A stretch of DNA of 64,000 nt from Methanococcoides vulcani (GTDB taxonomy: Archaea > Halobacteriota > Methanosarcinia > Methanosarcinales > Methanosarcinaceae), in NCBI RefSeq assembly GCF_900111645.1, contig NZ_FOHQ01000003.1, forward strand, positions 113,803 through 177,802, given 5' to 3'. The position numbers and the translations under genes were made by a program. Position 1 is the first letter of the stretch, and each line of letters opens with the position of its first letter. The notes below the pieces were generated by a model. It was not told the DNA's origin. It did not search any database and saw nothing but the letters and a program-made list of their open reading frames with translations. Shown piece after piece: positions 1-8,421 of the stretch.

Positions 1-387
1 CTGGTAGCAGCGCATCATCATATCTGCCCATACATCAACATCCCCCTGTGTATATGGGATAATGACAGGACTGCCGGTTGTGCCTGATGACGAATGTATC
101 CTTATGATATCCTCATCCGGGACAGCCTGTAGACCCAGGGGGTAAGCATCCCGTAATTCCTCTTTAGTGGTAAACGGAAGCTTTGCAATATCTTCCAGGG
201 TTTTGATAGAATCGACATCTATCCCAGCCTCTTCGAACTTCCTCTGATAGAAGGAGCTTCCCAATGCAACCCTTTTGAGAAGCTGTTTGAGCTTGACAGT
301 TTGCTCTTCCTCACATAAACTGAATCGTTCATCCTCATTTTCAGGAGCGTTTTCCTTTAGATCATTATTCACACAAACATTGAACAT
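1..387 (-). CDS. paaK: Phenylacetate-CoA ligase family protein, N-terminal part (partial)
   Basis: Would activate an aryl acetate (phenylacetate or indoleacetate) to its CoA thioester with ATP in the cytoplasm. Only the first 129 residues are inside the window; the rest runs off the left edge. The Ser/Thr/Gly-rich AMP-binding loop HSSSGTTGSPVI is readable at about residue 98. ATG 387 is chosen because GAGGTG (394-399) lies 6 nt before it, while the in-frame ATG at 393 touches that site. It starts about 20 nt after the iorB stop, so iorA, iorB and this gene form one operon, the usual arrangement in methanogens for reductive use of aryl acids. The family call is secure from the loop and context; the exact substrate is inferred. 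Confidence 0.87.
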   Translation of the reverse strand, partial: MFNVCVNNDLKENAPENEDERFSLCEEEQTVKLKQLLKRVALGSSFYQRKFEEAGIDVDSIKTLEDIAKLPFTTKEELRDAYPLGLQAVPDEDIIRIHSSSGTTGSPVIIPYTQGDVDVWADMMMRCYQ

Positions 388-406
388 TCGCATCACCTCT
401 GGAAGA

Positions 407-1024
407 TCAGACATCCATTGCCTGCTGTTCAGGGTTCTTTATACCTGAGACCCTTTCGAGGGACATGTCAAAGGCCTTCCTGTTCACATCCCTGTACTTT
501 TCCGGCACCATCTTCTCAAGCACATTCCACAGATCCCCGGAGGAGAATGGAATTAGATCGGCACCTGCAGCTGCTGCCAGCATGGCAACGTTTGCTGCCC
601 TGTAGGTCCCTGCCTGCTTTGCAAGCTGTGTGAAATCGACAGATAAGATATCCCGACAGTTCCCCTTCAGGAATTCGAGGACCTGATAAGGATCGTATTC
701 AACACATCCATTTAGAACAGAGGGCATTACAGCATGCTCATTTACAACAATGCTGCCATTCATGCCCAGAAAATGAATGTTCCTTGCAGCCTCAGCAGGC
801 TCAAGTCCTATTATGAGGTCGGCATTTCCGGATGGGATAAGTGAGCCGCATACCTCATCCCCGATCCTGATATGACTGGTAACCGACCCTTCCCTCTGGG
901 CCATGCCGATGGTCTCAGCGGTGGTTACATGAAAACCAGCATCCATGGCAGCCGTTGCAAGCAGACGGGATGCAAGCACAACACCCTGTCCGCCCACACC
1001 CGCGATAAGAATATCGAATTTCAT
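407..1024 (-). CDS. iorB: Indolepyruvate ferredoxin oxidoreductase, beta subunit
   Basis: Small subunit of the arylpyruvate:ferredoxin oxidoreductase, which interconverts arylpyruvates with aryl-acetyl-CoA plus CO2 and reduced ferredoxin. The 205-residue protein opens with the gamma-type motif MKFDILIAGVGGQGVVLAS, and the start at 1024 is set by that motif and by an ATGA overlap of 4 nt with the iorA stop. The frame is open further upstream, inside the iorA coding sequence, but that extension encodes nothing recognisable. Translationally coupled to iorA and followed closely by the CoA ligase. Length and motif match the family. Confidence 0.93.
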   Translation of the reverse strand: MKFDILIAGVGGQGVVLASRLLATAAMDAGFHVTTAETIGMAQREGSVTSHIRIGDEVCGSLIPSGNADLIIGLEPAEAARNIHFLGMNGSIVVNEHAVMPSVLNGCVEYDPYQVLEFLKGNCRDILSVDFTQLAKQAGTYRAANVAMLAAAAGADLIPFSSGDLWNVLEKMVPEKYRDVNRKAFDMSLERVSGIKNPEQQAMDV

Positions 1025-2904
1025 TGTGAATCCTCCTTTAGAACAATAGCATCCGATGGACAGACCTGTGCACACAGACTGCAACCGGTGCAGTTGTCCT
1101 GTATGACCGGTAGCCCGGAAGATGTCGAGAATATGGCAGGGCATCCAAGCTGAGAGACACACAGCATGCAACCGGTACATTTTCCTTCATCAACCACATA
1201 TTGCTCCTTTCCTTTTGTGATCCCCACACATCTTCCTTTGAACACGACAGCAGAAGGACCTTCGAACTCCATGGCCCTTTTTGCCGTATCTATGCATTCG
1301 CCAAGGTCATTGACCTCTATGGTCTCGACAAGATCCACCCCGCAGCTTCTGAGGACATCGGCTATATCAATGACCTTTGTGGAAACGCCTGTGGCTGTCA
1401 GACCAATACCCGGATGGGGTTGATGACCTGTCATGGCTGTGGTCCGGTTGTCAAGAACAGCTACAGTGATGTCAGCATTGTTGTATACTGCACTTATCAC
1501 AGCGGCAACCCCGGAATGGAAAAAGGTAGAGTCACCGATAAATGCCACCTGTTTTGCCTTCTGGTCCCTTTGATAATGATGTGTATGGGACAGACCTGCT
1601 GCTATACTGATCCCTGCCCCCATGCAAAGACATGTGTCCACCATATTGAGTGGCCTGGCATTTCCGAGGGTGTAGCATCCGATATCCCCTGAGAATATGG
1701 ACTCCATGCCTTTTTCTGTCCTCAATTTCCCGGCAGCCTTTTTGAATGCGTAGAATACCGTCCTGTGCATGCAGCCTGCACATAATGTGGGAGGTCTTAC
1801 GGGAAGTGGAGGTACATTCTCCTTATCGATCACAGGTGATGAATGGTACAGGAAAGGAACGTCTGTATTGATATCTTTAAGTGAGCTGTTCACCCCATCG
1901 ATAACGGTATCGACGTTATATTCTCCGCTTAGAGGGAAATGACCGTTCTTTTTTCCATATATGTTCATATCGAGATGATGCCTGCCTATCAATTGCAGGA
2001 ACTGCTCCTCAAGGTATGGGTCAAGTTCCTCGATCACTATCAGGTCTGTGATATTGCTGAGGAATTCAAGGGCTGCCTTTTCAGGGAAAGGATGGACTGT
2101 CCCGATCTTGAAAAGGGAGAAGGTTTCAGAGCTATCCTTTATAGCTTCCTTTGCGTACAGATAGGAAACACCAGAGGCTACCATGCCGATCTTGCTGTTT
2201 CCTTTTGATATTGAGTTAAAAGAGTTCTCTTTGAAGTACTCAGAAAAACGATCTGAGAGCCTGACCTGGAGCTCTTCAAGCCAGGGGTGCCTTTGGGCTG
2301 TCAGTTTCGGGAATATGACCCACTTTGGATCCTTTACAAAACCCTCTATGTCACGGGATGCCGGGTCTATGTCCTCGATCATTACATCAGCACAGCCATG
2401 GGATACACGCGTCGTGGTCCTGAGTATCACAGGGATCTCCATTTCATGTGATAGCTTGAAGGCCAACTTTGCCATGTCATAAGCCTCCTGAGGAGTGGAG
2501 GGGTCCAGGACAGGGATATTTGAAAAGTGACCAAAGGCCCTTGTATCCTGTTCGGTCTGGGATGAATGGGGGCCGGGGTCATCGGAGACAAGGATCACAA
2601 GCGAACCCTTTACTCCTATGTAGGAAAGGCTCATGAGGGGGTCTGATGCCACGTTCAGTCCCACCTGTTTCATGGTGACCATGGCATTGGCACCCGAGTA
2701 GGCGGCGCCCACTGCTGTTTCAAGTGCCACCTTCTCGTTGGTCGCCCATTCGGCATATATGCCATATTTGTTCGCATTGGAGATGATGGTCTCCATCACC
2801 TCGGTCGAAGGTGTACCCGGATAACCGCTTGCTATCTGAACGCCGGCCTTCATCGCTCCAAAAGCGATCGCTTCGTTGCCCATTAATATACGTTTACTGG
2901 TCAA
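1021..2904 (-). CDS. iorA: Indolepyruvate ferredoxin oxidoreductase, alpha subunit
   Basis: Large catalytic subunit of the arylpyruvate:ferredoxin oxidoreductase (627 residues, normal for the family). An N-terminal pyrimidine/transketolase-like half carries SGYPGTPSTE near residue 26; the TPP-binding half has CAGCMH near 375 and GDST near 457. The C-terminus holds two 4Fe-4S binding motifs: CTGCMLC with a distal CP (576-589) and CTGCSLCAQVCP (605-616). The start is TTG at 2904 with GAGGAA about 7 nt upstream. First gene of the iorA-iorB-paaK operon; the divergent 2905-3123 region should hold its promoter. In methanogens the enzyme serves aromatic amino acid biosynthesis from aryl acids or their oxidation; direction cannot be read from sequence. 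Confidence 0.95.
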   Translation of the reverse strand: MTSKRILMGNEAIAFGAMKAGVQIASGYPGTPSTEVMETIISNANKYGIYAEWATNEKVALETAVGAAYSGANAMVTMKQVGLNVASDPLMSLSYIGVKGSLVILVSDDPGPHSSQTEQDTRAFGHFSNIPVLDPSTPQEAYDMAKLAFKLSHEMEIPVILRTTTRVSHGCADVMIEDIDPASRDIEGFVKDPKWVIFPKLTAQRHPWLEELQVRLSDRFSEYFKENSFNSISKGNSKIGMVASGVSYLYAKEAIKDSSETFSLFKIGTVHPFPEKAALEFLSNITDLIVIEELDPYLEEQFLQLIGRHHLDMNIYGKKNGHFPLSGEYNVDTVIDGVNSSLKDINTDVPFLYHSSPVIDKENVPPLPVRPPTLCAGCMHRTVFYAFKKAAGKLRTEKGMESIFSGDIGCYTLGNARPLNMVDTCLCMGAGISIAAGLSHTHHYQRDQKAKQVAFIGDSTFFHSGVAAVISAVYNNADITVAVLDNRTTAMTGHQPHPGIGLTATGVSTKVIDIADVLRSCGVDLVETIEVNDLGECIDTAKRAMEFEGPSAVVFKGRCVGITKGKEQYVVDEGKCTGCMLCVSQLGCPAIFSTSSGLPVIQDNCTGCSLCAQVCPSDAIVLKEDSQ

Positions 2905-3123
2905 TATCGTTCCTCTTGAATGGTAATAGGTATGAAAAGAAAATAATTAAGCAGATTCACATATTGGAGCTGAAAGATTGCATATATTTATGCATTGATG
3001 TGGACATATGCACTTCTTTGATGAAATATAAATGTTTTGTTTTGAAGTTACTTTTTATAACGTAGGAGCATCATGAAAACTGATTTATGACATTGAACTT
3101 AATAAAATAAAAGGTGTTCAAAA

Positions 3124-3480
3124 TTGAAGAATGTGATCAACAAGAGTTTCGAAATAAAAGATTACGCCATAAAAGATTCACAGATCAATGGATTCTGGAT
3201 GACATTGCTGGACAAGGAAACACTAACAACCGAAATAATCTATAGTCCGGATAAGGATGGAACCTTTGATGCAGGTGAAACAAAAAGGATGATACAGGAG
3301 ATCACAAAAAAATGTGATAATTTCAGCTCATTGCTTCCAGAGAACATTACCTGCGAGGTCATCTTCAAAGACCTTGATGACCTGACATATATTGCAGATG
3401 AAGGCAACTTTGAGGTAGAATACAGGGAAATGGATGAGATAAGGGTTGTTTATAGGTTCCATGTTCAATATCACATTTGA
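3124..3480 (+). CDS. Hypothetical protein, 118 aa
   Basis: Not recognised. The frame opens with TTG at 3124, with AAGGTG (3111-3116) 7 nt upstream, a good archaeal ribosome site that supports a real gene. The soluble, acidic protein of 118 residues has a mixed alpha/beta pattern, no cysteine cluster (a few scattered Cys), no signal peptide and no membrane segment. It is divergent from iorA across a 219-base AT-rich gap, so it may have its own promoter there. Function unknown. Confidence 0.6.
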   Translation: MKNVINKSFEIKDYAIKDSQINGFWMTLLDKETLTTEIIYSPDKDGTFDAGETKRMIQEITKKCDNFSSLLPENITCEVIFKDLDDLTYIADEGNFEVEYREMDEIRVVYRFHVQYHI

Positions 3481-3605
3481 TCATTTCAAGGTTTATATTT
3501 TTAAAAAAATGAGATGTTAAATCCTGTAGAAATCCGATTACCTTCTTAAGATCCTATACATGTAGAAACATTGCTGTTACAGCCCAACTTTGACAGTTCT
3601 ATTTT

Positions 3606-3787
3606 TTAACCCTATAGAATTTGACAGTTGTTACTAAATTAAATATGTGTATTAACTAATGTTATGTAAAAACTATAATTTGTGATATGTTCTTATTTTA
3701 GTTGCAGATTGGGCAAATATTGATGGAAATAAGCAAAATACCACCAAAATTAGCATTAATTTTTATAAACTGTCAAATTAGGGTTAC
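3606..3787. repeat. Imperfect terminal-inverted-repeat element, about 180 bp
   Basis: Left end TTAACCCTATAGAATTTGAC(AGTT) at 3606-3629 and right end AACTGTCAAATTAGGGTTA at 3768-3786 are inverted copies that differ by a 3-base insertion. A further copy of TTTGACAGTT lies outside at 3589-3598. The interior is very AT-rich and has no gene. This looks like a miniature element or the collapsed ends of an insertion sequence. It fills most of the gene-free stretch 3481-3939, in which I see no other feature apart from the C8 run at 3919-3926. Confidence 0.5.
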
Positions 3788-3939
3788 AGTGTCATCATGG
3801 TCAAAGATCAAAATACTATGTCATGGACAATAAATCATGTCTATATGCCATTGTAAATTTCAAAACTCCTGATCTGTTTTTTTCCAGCATATCAGAAGGT
3901 TCTTCAAATTCCATCCTGCCCCCCCCTTAAGCAATTGCA

Positions 3940-4251
3940 TTGCTTGGCTTCTGGTTGCCAATGAGAGGTGTGCACCAGCGGATTCATGAGATCAAAGAAG
4001 CAGAATTAAAATGGACACGCGAAAAGATACACCAATCTGAAACCCTCCTGCATAGCGGTTCACCGGACATATCACCCGGACATATGGCAGATCTGGTTGC
4101 AAATCTTAAACTCATTGAAGATGTGCCGGAATGGCCTTTTGAAAGCTTAACAATTGTGCATGTGATGGCCTATTTACTGATCCCGCTGGCGTCCTGGTTG
4201 GGTGGCCTGCTAATCGAAAGCCTGCTGGAGATCGTTTTTGTCATGGGATAA
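3940..4251 (+). pseudogene. Probable C-terminal remnant of a membrane protein
   Basis: The frame of 103 residues begins at TTG 3940, has no ribosome site, and is preceded by an in-frame TAA (3928-3930) directly after a run of eight C (3919-3926). It has a charged helix with the repeated theme IHEIKEAELKWTREKIHQSE, then a polar stretch, then one strong hydrophobic segment near the C-terminus (about residues 76-102) reaching the stop. This is what the tail of a multi-pass membrane protein looks like, so I read it as a remnant rather than an intact gene. The parent family is not recognised. Confidence 0.4.
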
Positions 4252-4380
4252 TGATGGATGAAACTTAAGTTAACGTATTCAAAATAGGTCTATTTATTTC
4301 GGAAAATGTCTTTGCAGTCTGGAGAGCTGATTCTGATGATCGAAGGCAAAAGATACTGCATATGTTTTATTCTAACTGGT

Positions 4381-4489
4381 AGAAGATGGGATCATCAAAG
4401 GGTACTTTGTATTACATGAAGCAAAACACCAGGAGTGATAAGCCGTTTACTCTCCATCCTCATGTGAGAGAGAGGTTGGAAAAGTGGGA
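4381..4489 (+). repeat. Dispersed coding repeat, copy A (degenerate)
   Basis: Encodes KMGSSKGTLYYMKQNTRSDK followed by PFTLHPHVRERLEKW in one frame. The same peptide theme recurs at 8094, 12780, 14848, 15731, 61500 and 61830. Here a TAG replaces the AAG codon after the Trp codon, so the frame is broken. It is the only feature seen in the gene-free stretch 4252-4648. From memory the peptide resembles the C-terminal tail of some archaeal Cas1 proteins, a resemblance that needs a search. Confidence 0.7.
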
Positions 4490-4648
4490 GGAGATAATTC
4501 GAATTTGTTACTGTAAAAAACATCTACTTTGAATTGCATGAAGTACAACGATAAGCGTGATGACCTGTTGTAGTTTCAAATGATGGTTGCAGATCTACAG
4601 GGGAACTATCTTCTGATCAGATGGATCTGTTAAACCATCTGGAACAAA

Positions 4649-6292
4649 TCAGTAGGATGGGTTTTCAGGTTCATTTGGTATGCTAAATCCAAATGTACTT
4701 CCTTTTCCAAGTTCACTTTCTACCCAGACCTCACCACCATGCATTTCAACAAATTTCTTGACAAGAGCAAGGCCAAGCCCTGTACCGCCATATTCTCTTG
4801 AGTTTGATGAATCCACTTGGAAGAAAGGCTTGAACAGTTTTTCCTGATCCTCCGGTGAAATGCCGATGCCAATATCCTTTACGAAGAAATCAACAGCCTC
4901 ATCAGAAATTTTGCCACCAATGGTCACTGCCCCTCCCTGACCGGTGAATTTTATGGAGTTGTTAACGAGGTTGTAAAGGATATGCTTGAATTTTGGCATG
5001 TCTGCTTTTATGGTAGGCTTTTCGATATCGATGTTACATGTCAGGTCGATGCCCTTCTTTTTTGAAAGAGGTACCATCAATGCTTCTATTTCATCAATAG
5101 CATCGGATACCCGGAATTCATTAACATGAAGTTCCATCTCCCCGGTTTCAATGTTTGAGAAATCCAGAAGATCATTGATAAGCTTCAAAAGATGATTTCC
5201 ATTGTTAAGAATCGTGGATATGTACTTTTTCTGCTGTTCATTCAAAGAGCCGTAATCTTCACTGCAAAGCAGATTCGAGAATCCGATGATCAAAGTAAGA
5301 GGAGTTCTTAGCTCATGGTTTATATTTGAGATGAATTCGGTCTTGGCCGTGTTGGCAGCTTCCGCAGCAAGTTTGGCATGGAGCATTGCCTCCTCTGCTT
5401 CCTTGCGCTCGGTGATATCCTGGACAATTCCCTGGAAGTGAGTTGCTTGTCCCTTGCCGTTCCTCAGAATAAAGGTCTTTTCACTTACCCATAATAACTT
5501 TCCATCCTTTGTTATCAAACGATATTCCGAGGTATAGTTGTCACTACCATCCTCGCACTTCTCTGCAAGTGTATCCCATACCATTTGATAATCATCGGGA
5601 TGGACCAGATCACCATAAGTAATTCGTCCAAGTATGAAATCCTCAGCTGAATAACCAAGCTTTGAAACATTCTCAGAAGTATAATCTGCAGGCCAGAAAT
5701 CCTCTGCCCTCCATAAGAATACCATTGTAGAACTATTGTTTATGATATCTTCCAGAGCCTTCTGTTTCCGAATTGCTTCCTCAAAGGCAAGATCATTGTT
5801 CTTCTGTTCAGTAATATCATCCGCAGTTAGCAGCACAAGTGGTTCATTATTTTGTTGTATCAATGTTGTTGAAATTAAAAAATTAAGTGTTACAGACTTG
5901 TTATTGGTTACGATTTCCAATTCGCCTTCCTTTTTGTAAATGCTTTCACCGGTTTCAAAAGTGTGCATTACAGAGTTTCTTACAGTACATTCTGAGCATT
6001 CTCTGTTTTTCCCGCAACCTTCGCCTTTGATCGAATTCATACATCCAAACAGTTCACCACCAAGGAGGCCAATACTATCTTTTTTTTCTTTCCCTAATGC
6101 AATAGTAGCAGTCCGATTGATGTATTCAACTTTCCCGTCCTGATTAACAAGGATCATGATCATAGGAATATCCTCAAAAACAGGACTTAAGATCTCAGGA
6201 TCTACAAACAATTCGGTAGGATCTTTACAAGATCCTTCGACAGCAAATTCACGCTGAATTATATTACTTCCATCCAGATTAGCCCCCTCCAT
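4649..6292 (-). CDS. PAS-domain sensor histidine kinase
   Basis: Cytoplasmic two-component sensor kinase of 547 residues with no membrane segment. Order: PAS 1 (about 35-160) with an embedded cysteine cluster (C84, C93, C99, C102), PAS 2 with PAC (about 175-298, containing GYSAEDFILGRITYGDLVHP), HisKA with NINHELRTPL and phospho-accepting H326, and HATPase_c with NLVNNSIKFT (N box), DIGIGIS (G1) and GGTGLGLALVKKF (G2). All catalytic boxes are present. The four Cys in PAS 1 suggest redox, metal or cofactor sensing. No response regulator gene is adjacent, so it is an orphan kinase. Start ATG 6292 is the only good candidate. Confidence 0.93.
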   Translation of the reverse strand: MEGANLDGSNIIQREFAVEGSCKDPTELFVDPEILSPVFEDIPMIMILVNQDGKVEYINRTATIALGKEKKDSIGLLGGELFGCMNSIKGEGCGKNRECSECTVRNSVMHTFETGESIYKKEGELEIVTNNKSVTLNFLISTTLIQQNNEPLVLLTADDITEQKNNDLAFEEAIRKQKALEDIINNSSTMVFLWRAEDFWPADYTSENVSKLGYSAEDFILGRITYGDLVHPDDYQMVWDTLAEKCEDGSDNYTSEYRLITKDGKLLWVSEKTFILRNGKGQATHFQGIVQDITERKEAEEAMLHAKLAAEAANTAKTEFISNINHELRTPLTLIIGFSNLLCSEDYGSLNEQQKKYISTILNNGNHLLKLINDLLDFSNIETGEMELHVNEFRVSDAIDEIEALMVPLSKKKGIDLTCNIDIEKPTIKADMPKFKHILYNLVNNSIKFTGQGGAVTIGGKISDEAVDFFVKDIGIGISPEDQEKLFKPFFQVDSSNSREYGGTGLGLALVKKFVEMHGGEVWVESELGKGSTFGFSIPNEPENPSY

Positions 6293-6494
6293 ATTCCCTA
6301 TATATACTGTTGAATTGTTTGTATTATGTCGATATGCTAATTAGTATATTTTATGGTTGTATATATAATCCTATGATTTGATCTTTTGAGCGGTGTAGGC
6401 TTAATTTAATAGTAATTCCCAATAGCAAAAGCAACTTAAAGCAATGCTGTCATAAATTGTTATATTCATAAGTAAAGTTTATTGATAGTTATTT

Positions 6495-6974
6495 ATGGTC
6501 AAAATGCAAACCCAAAATGCGAAACAAAGAAGCTGGCATATACGAAAAGCTTCAATCGATGATGCGAAGTATCTCAAAAGTTGTATGGATCTGGCTTACA
6601 CAAAGTATCTGGACAGGCTCAAAGGGGAACGATTACCGCCTATGGACGTTGATTATGAAGAGGAGATCACCTATTTTCCTGTCTGGGTCGCTGAATCTGA
6701 CAAAGAGATAGTCGGTGGCTTGATCTTGATCTTCGAAGATGATTATACTACAATAGCAAATGTGGCGGTACGACCTGATTTCCAGGGAACTGGTCTAGGC
6801 CGGCGGCTAATGGATCTCGCTGAGTCAGAAGCTAAACGCAGAGGCTATCTGGAAATGCGTTTAGCAACTCATGTATTATTAACCGAGAATATTTCTTTTT
6901 ATCATCATTTGGGGTGGTCAGAGATCGGTCGTGATGATACCCGTGTTTACATGAGAAAAACTATCAATGTTTAA
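6495..6974 (+). CDS. GNAT family N-acetyltransferase
   Basis: Predicted to transfer an acetyl group from acetyl-CoA to an amine; substrate unknown. The 159-residue protein has the GNAT core: beta-4 IANVAVRPDFQGTGLGRRLM with the acetyl-CoA pyrophosphate loop QGTGLG near residues 99-104, then the helix and HLGW motif near the C-terminus. ATG 6495 has no clear ribosome site; the internal ATG at 6504 is a possible alternative. Monocistronic, divergent from the histidine kinase over a 202-base AT-rich gap. Confidence 0.88.
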   Translation: MVKMQTQNAKQRSWHIRKASIDDAKYLKSCMDLAYTKYLDRLKGERLPPMDVDYEEEITYFPVWVAESDKEIVGGLILIFEDDYTTIANVAVRPDFQGTGLGRRLMDLAESEAKRRGYLEMRLATHVLLTENISFYHHLGWSEIGRDDTRVYMRKTINV

Positions 6975-7071
6975 CGATAGACTTGAAGTTCGATAATAAT
7001 TTTTTTAAAGCAGCTTATCTGATGATCGTGTGCTAAATTGCAGACCCATAGTGTTTTTTGTGATAATTATA

Positions 7072-7091
7072 TCCCCCATATTTTTGGGGGA
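7072..7091. terminator. Hairpin TCCCCCA/TGGGGGA
   Basis: A 7-bp perfect stem (7072-7078 with 7085-7091) around a 6-base loop, lying between the plus-strand GNAT gene and the minus-strand ORF ending at 7101. It may act as a transcript end for either gene. Confidence 0.35.
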
Positions 7092-7100
7092 AGGAATCCC

Positions 7101-7322
7101 TTAATTTCCATCAACTATGTTCTCTGTAACTGAAGATTTACAGGAACCACCCGAGCAACTGTAGAGACCCATGGACATGGAATGTTCACCACTAACAAAA
7201 AGAGCATTTAAGACCCTGTCTGCAAACCTTCCTGCGACAACCGTAAATGAAGGGGCATTTAGACCAATTACACGACTCATTGTATTTTCACCTGTAACTA
7301 TAGGATATTCGCAATAATACAT
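7101..7322 (-). CDS. Hypothetical protein, 73 aa
   Basis: Not recognised. A 73-residue frame from ATG 7322 with two Cys near the end in SCSGGSCK and one at residue 4. The central part (VIGLNAPSFTVVAGRFADRV) reads like a folded domain, but there is no ribosome site and no close neighbour. It may be a real small protein or the truncated end of a larger one. Confidence 0.3.
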   Translation of the reverse strand: MYYCEYPIVTGENTMSRVIGLNAPSFTVVAGRFADRVLNALFVSGEHSMSMGLYSCSGGSCKSSVTENIVDGN

Positions 7323-7497
7323 AAGGATATCGATATTAATTACTGGAAGTAATAATGCGTTGTTGTTAGTTCCGGCATAGTTCTGACAAGCTTATGTCTT
7401 TTATCCCCAGACATCCGCTTGCGGATCATATCCCAAATCCTACGGAACGTTTTTTAAAAAATGTTGTGCAGATACTTCGCACCATCTGGTACACCTT

Positions 7498-7640
7498 TCT
7501 AGCGTTGTATATATCCCCTCTTTTTTATGTGGGGATATTACAAAGAAAATATGGCAACGGTTTATGTGGTAATTACCACAACCCAGTTACTGCTTAAAAG
7601 AACAGCTCTATATTTCTGCAAAGTTGGACACATCCCAAAA
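7498..7640 (+). repeat. Dispersed repeat family 2, copy 1 (dyad plus ATGGCAACGG leader)
   Basis: About 140 bp shared with 13019-13165. Both copies contain a dyad (here ATATCCCC 7511-7518 and GGGGATAT 7531-7538), then AAAGAAAATATGGCAACGGTT and further patches ending near a TTCTGCAAAGTTGG-like block. It lies directly upstream of the 2TM gene at 7685, inside the gene-free stretch 7323-7684, so it may carry that gene's promoter or leader. Confidence 0.6.
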
Positions 7641-7684
7641 TATCAAATAGTTATCCCTCATTTTACAAAAGGGAGTGGTATTAA

Positions 7685-7951
7685 ATGGAAGAAAGAGATG
7701 ACAAATTATTACGTGCCCAGGAACGAGTAAAGGAACTCAAAAAGTTCTACAACCATCTAGCAGTATACTTGGTGATTATGGTCGTGCTATTTTTTATCGA
7801 CTATTCTGATGGGGGAAGCTGGTGGGTTCACTGGCCGATTATTGGATGGGGAATCTTTGTAGTGCTACAAGGAATTAGTGTGAGCAAATTCGGTAAAGGT
7901 TGGGAAGATAAGAAGATCAAAGAGATCATGGAAAAAGAAGAAAAAGAATGA
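7685..7951 (+). CDS. 2TM domain-containing small membrane protein
   Basis: An 88-residue protein: charged N-terminal helix (ERVKELKKFYNHLAVY), membrane helix 1 (about 25-40, LAVYLVIMVVLFFI), a Gly/Trp-rich hairpin, membrane helix 2 (about 48-65, WPIIGWGIFVVLQGISV), then a charged C-terminal tail. This is the layout of the 2TM domain family, found alone or fused to histidine kinases. ATG 7685 has GGGAGTGG about 7 nt upstream. The second half of the dispersed repeat at 7498-7640 lies just upstream and may regulate it. Function unknown. Confidence 0.75.
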   Translation: MEERDDKLLRAQERVKELKKFYNHLAVYLVIMVVLFFIDYSDGGSWWVHWPIIGWGIFVVLQGISVSKFGKGWEDKKIKEIMEKEEKE

Positions 7952-8030
7952 GCTCTCCCTTAATAGTGCCCATCCTCTGACTCAACTTATTCAGAATAAG
8001 ATCCACGGCTAATTAGAATTAAAATCTACA

Positions 8031-8231
8031 TTGTGGTCTACTGTTTCAACGGCAAATGTCCTTAGAGGATTCAGGGGATTTAATGCAGGTAAGAAATGGA
8101 AGAAGATGGGTTTCTCTAAGGGTACTTTGCATTATATGAAGCAGAACGCTAAGAGCAATACGCCGTATATTTTGAATGCTCATGTTAGGAATAGGTTAAG
8201 AGAATGGGATATGACGGTTAAAGGGGTCTGA
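8031..8231 (+). repeat. Dispersed coding repeat, copy B (open frame)
   Basis: An open frame of 66 codons ends with the shared peptide WKKMGFSKGTLHYMKQNAKS and NAHVRNRLREW (about 8094-8210). The upstream 20 residues differ from those in copy C and look unrelated. The frame is intact through the repeat. This is the only feature found in the 7952-8421 stretch apart from the AT-rich promoter zone of the next gene (TATA-like TAATATTTATTA at 8389-8400). Whether it is translated is unknown. Confidence 0.65.
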
Positions 8232-8421
8232 TAGCTTAAACTATGGTTAGCCTCTTGTACTTGATTTTATATCCTTTATATCCAGTTTAAGATAGTATAG
8301 TCTATCAGCAAATATTATGTCTCCTGCTTTTGTTAATACAAAATAAGAAGATTATGGCTGAAATTCTTGAGAAATCTTGAAAGACGCTAATATTTATTAA
8401 TGTAAACTCCAATTCTTATTT

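Noticed and set aside
872-1692. Plus-strand open frames across iorA and iorB
   Set aside because: They are antisense to well-supported genes and have no motif or ribosome site.
4381-4400. TAG in repeat copy A as a pyrrolysine codon
   Set aside because: Copy F has TGA at almost the same place and copy G is broken, so this is ordinary decay of a repeat.
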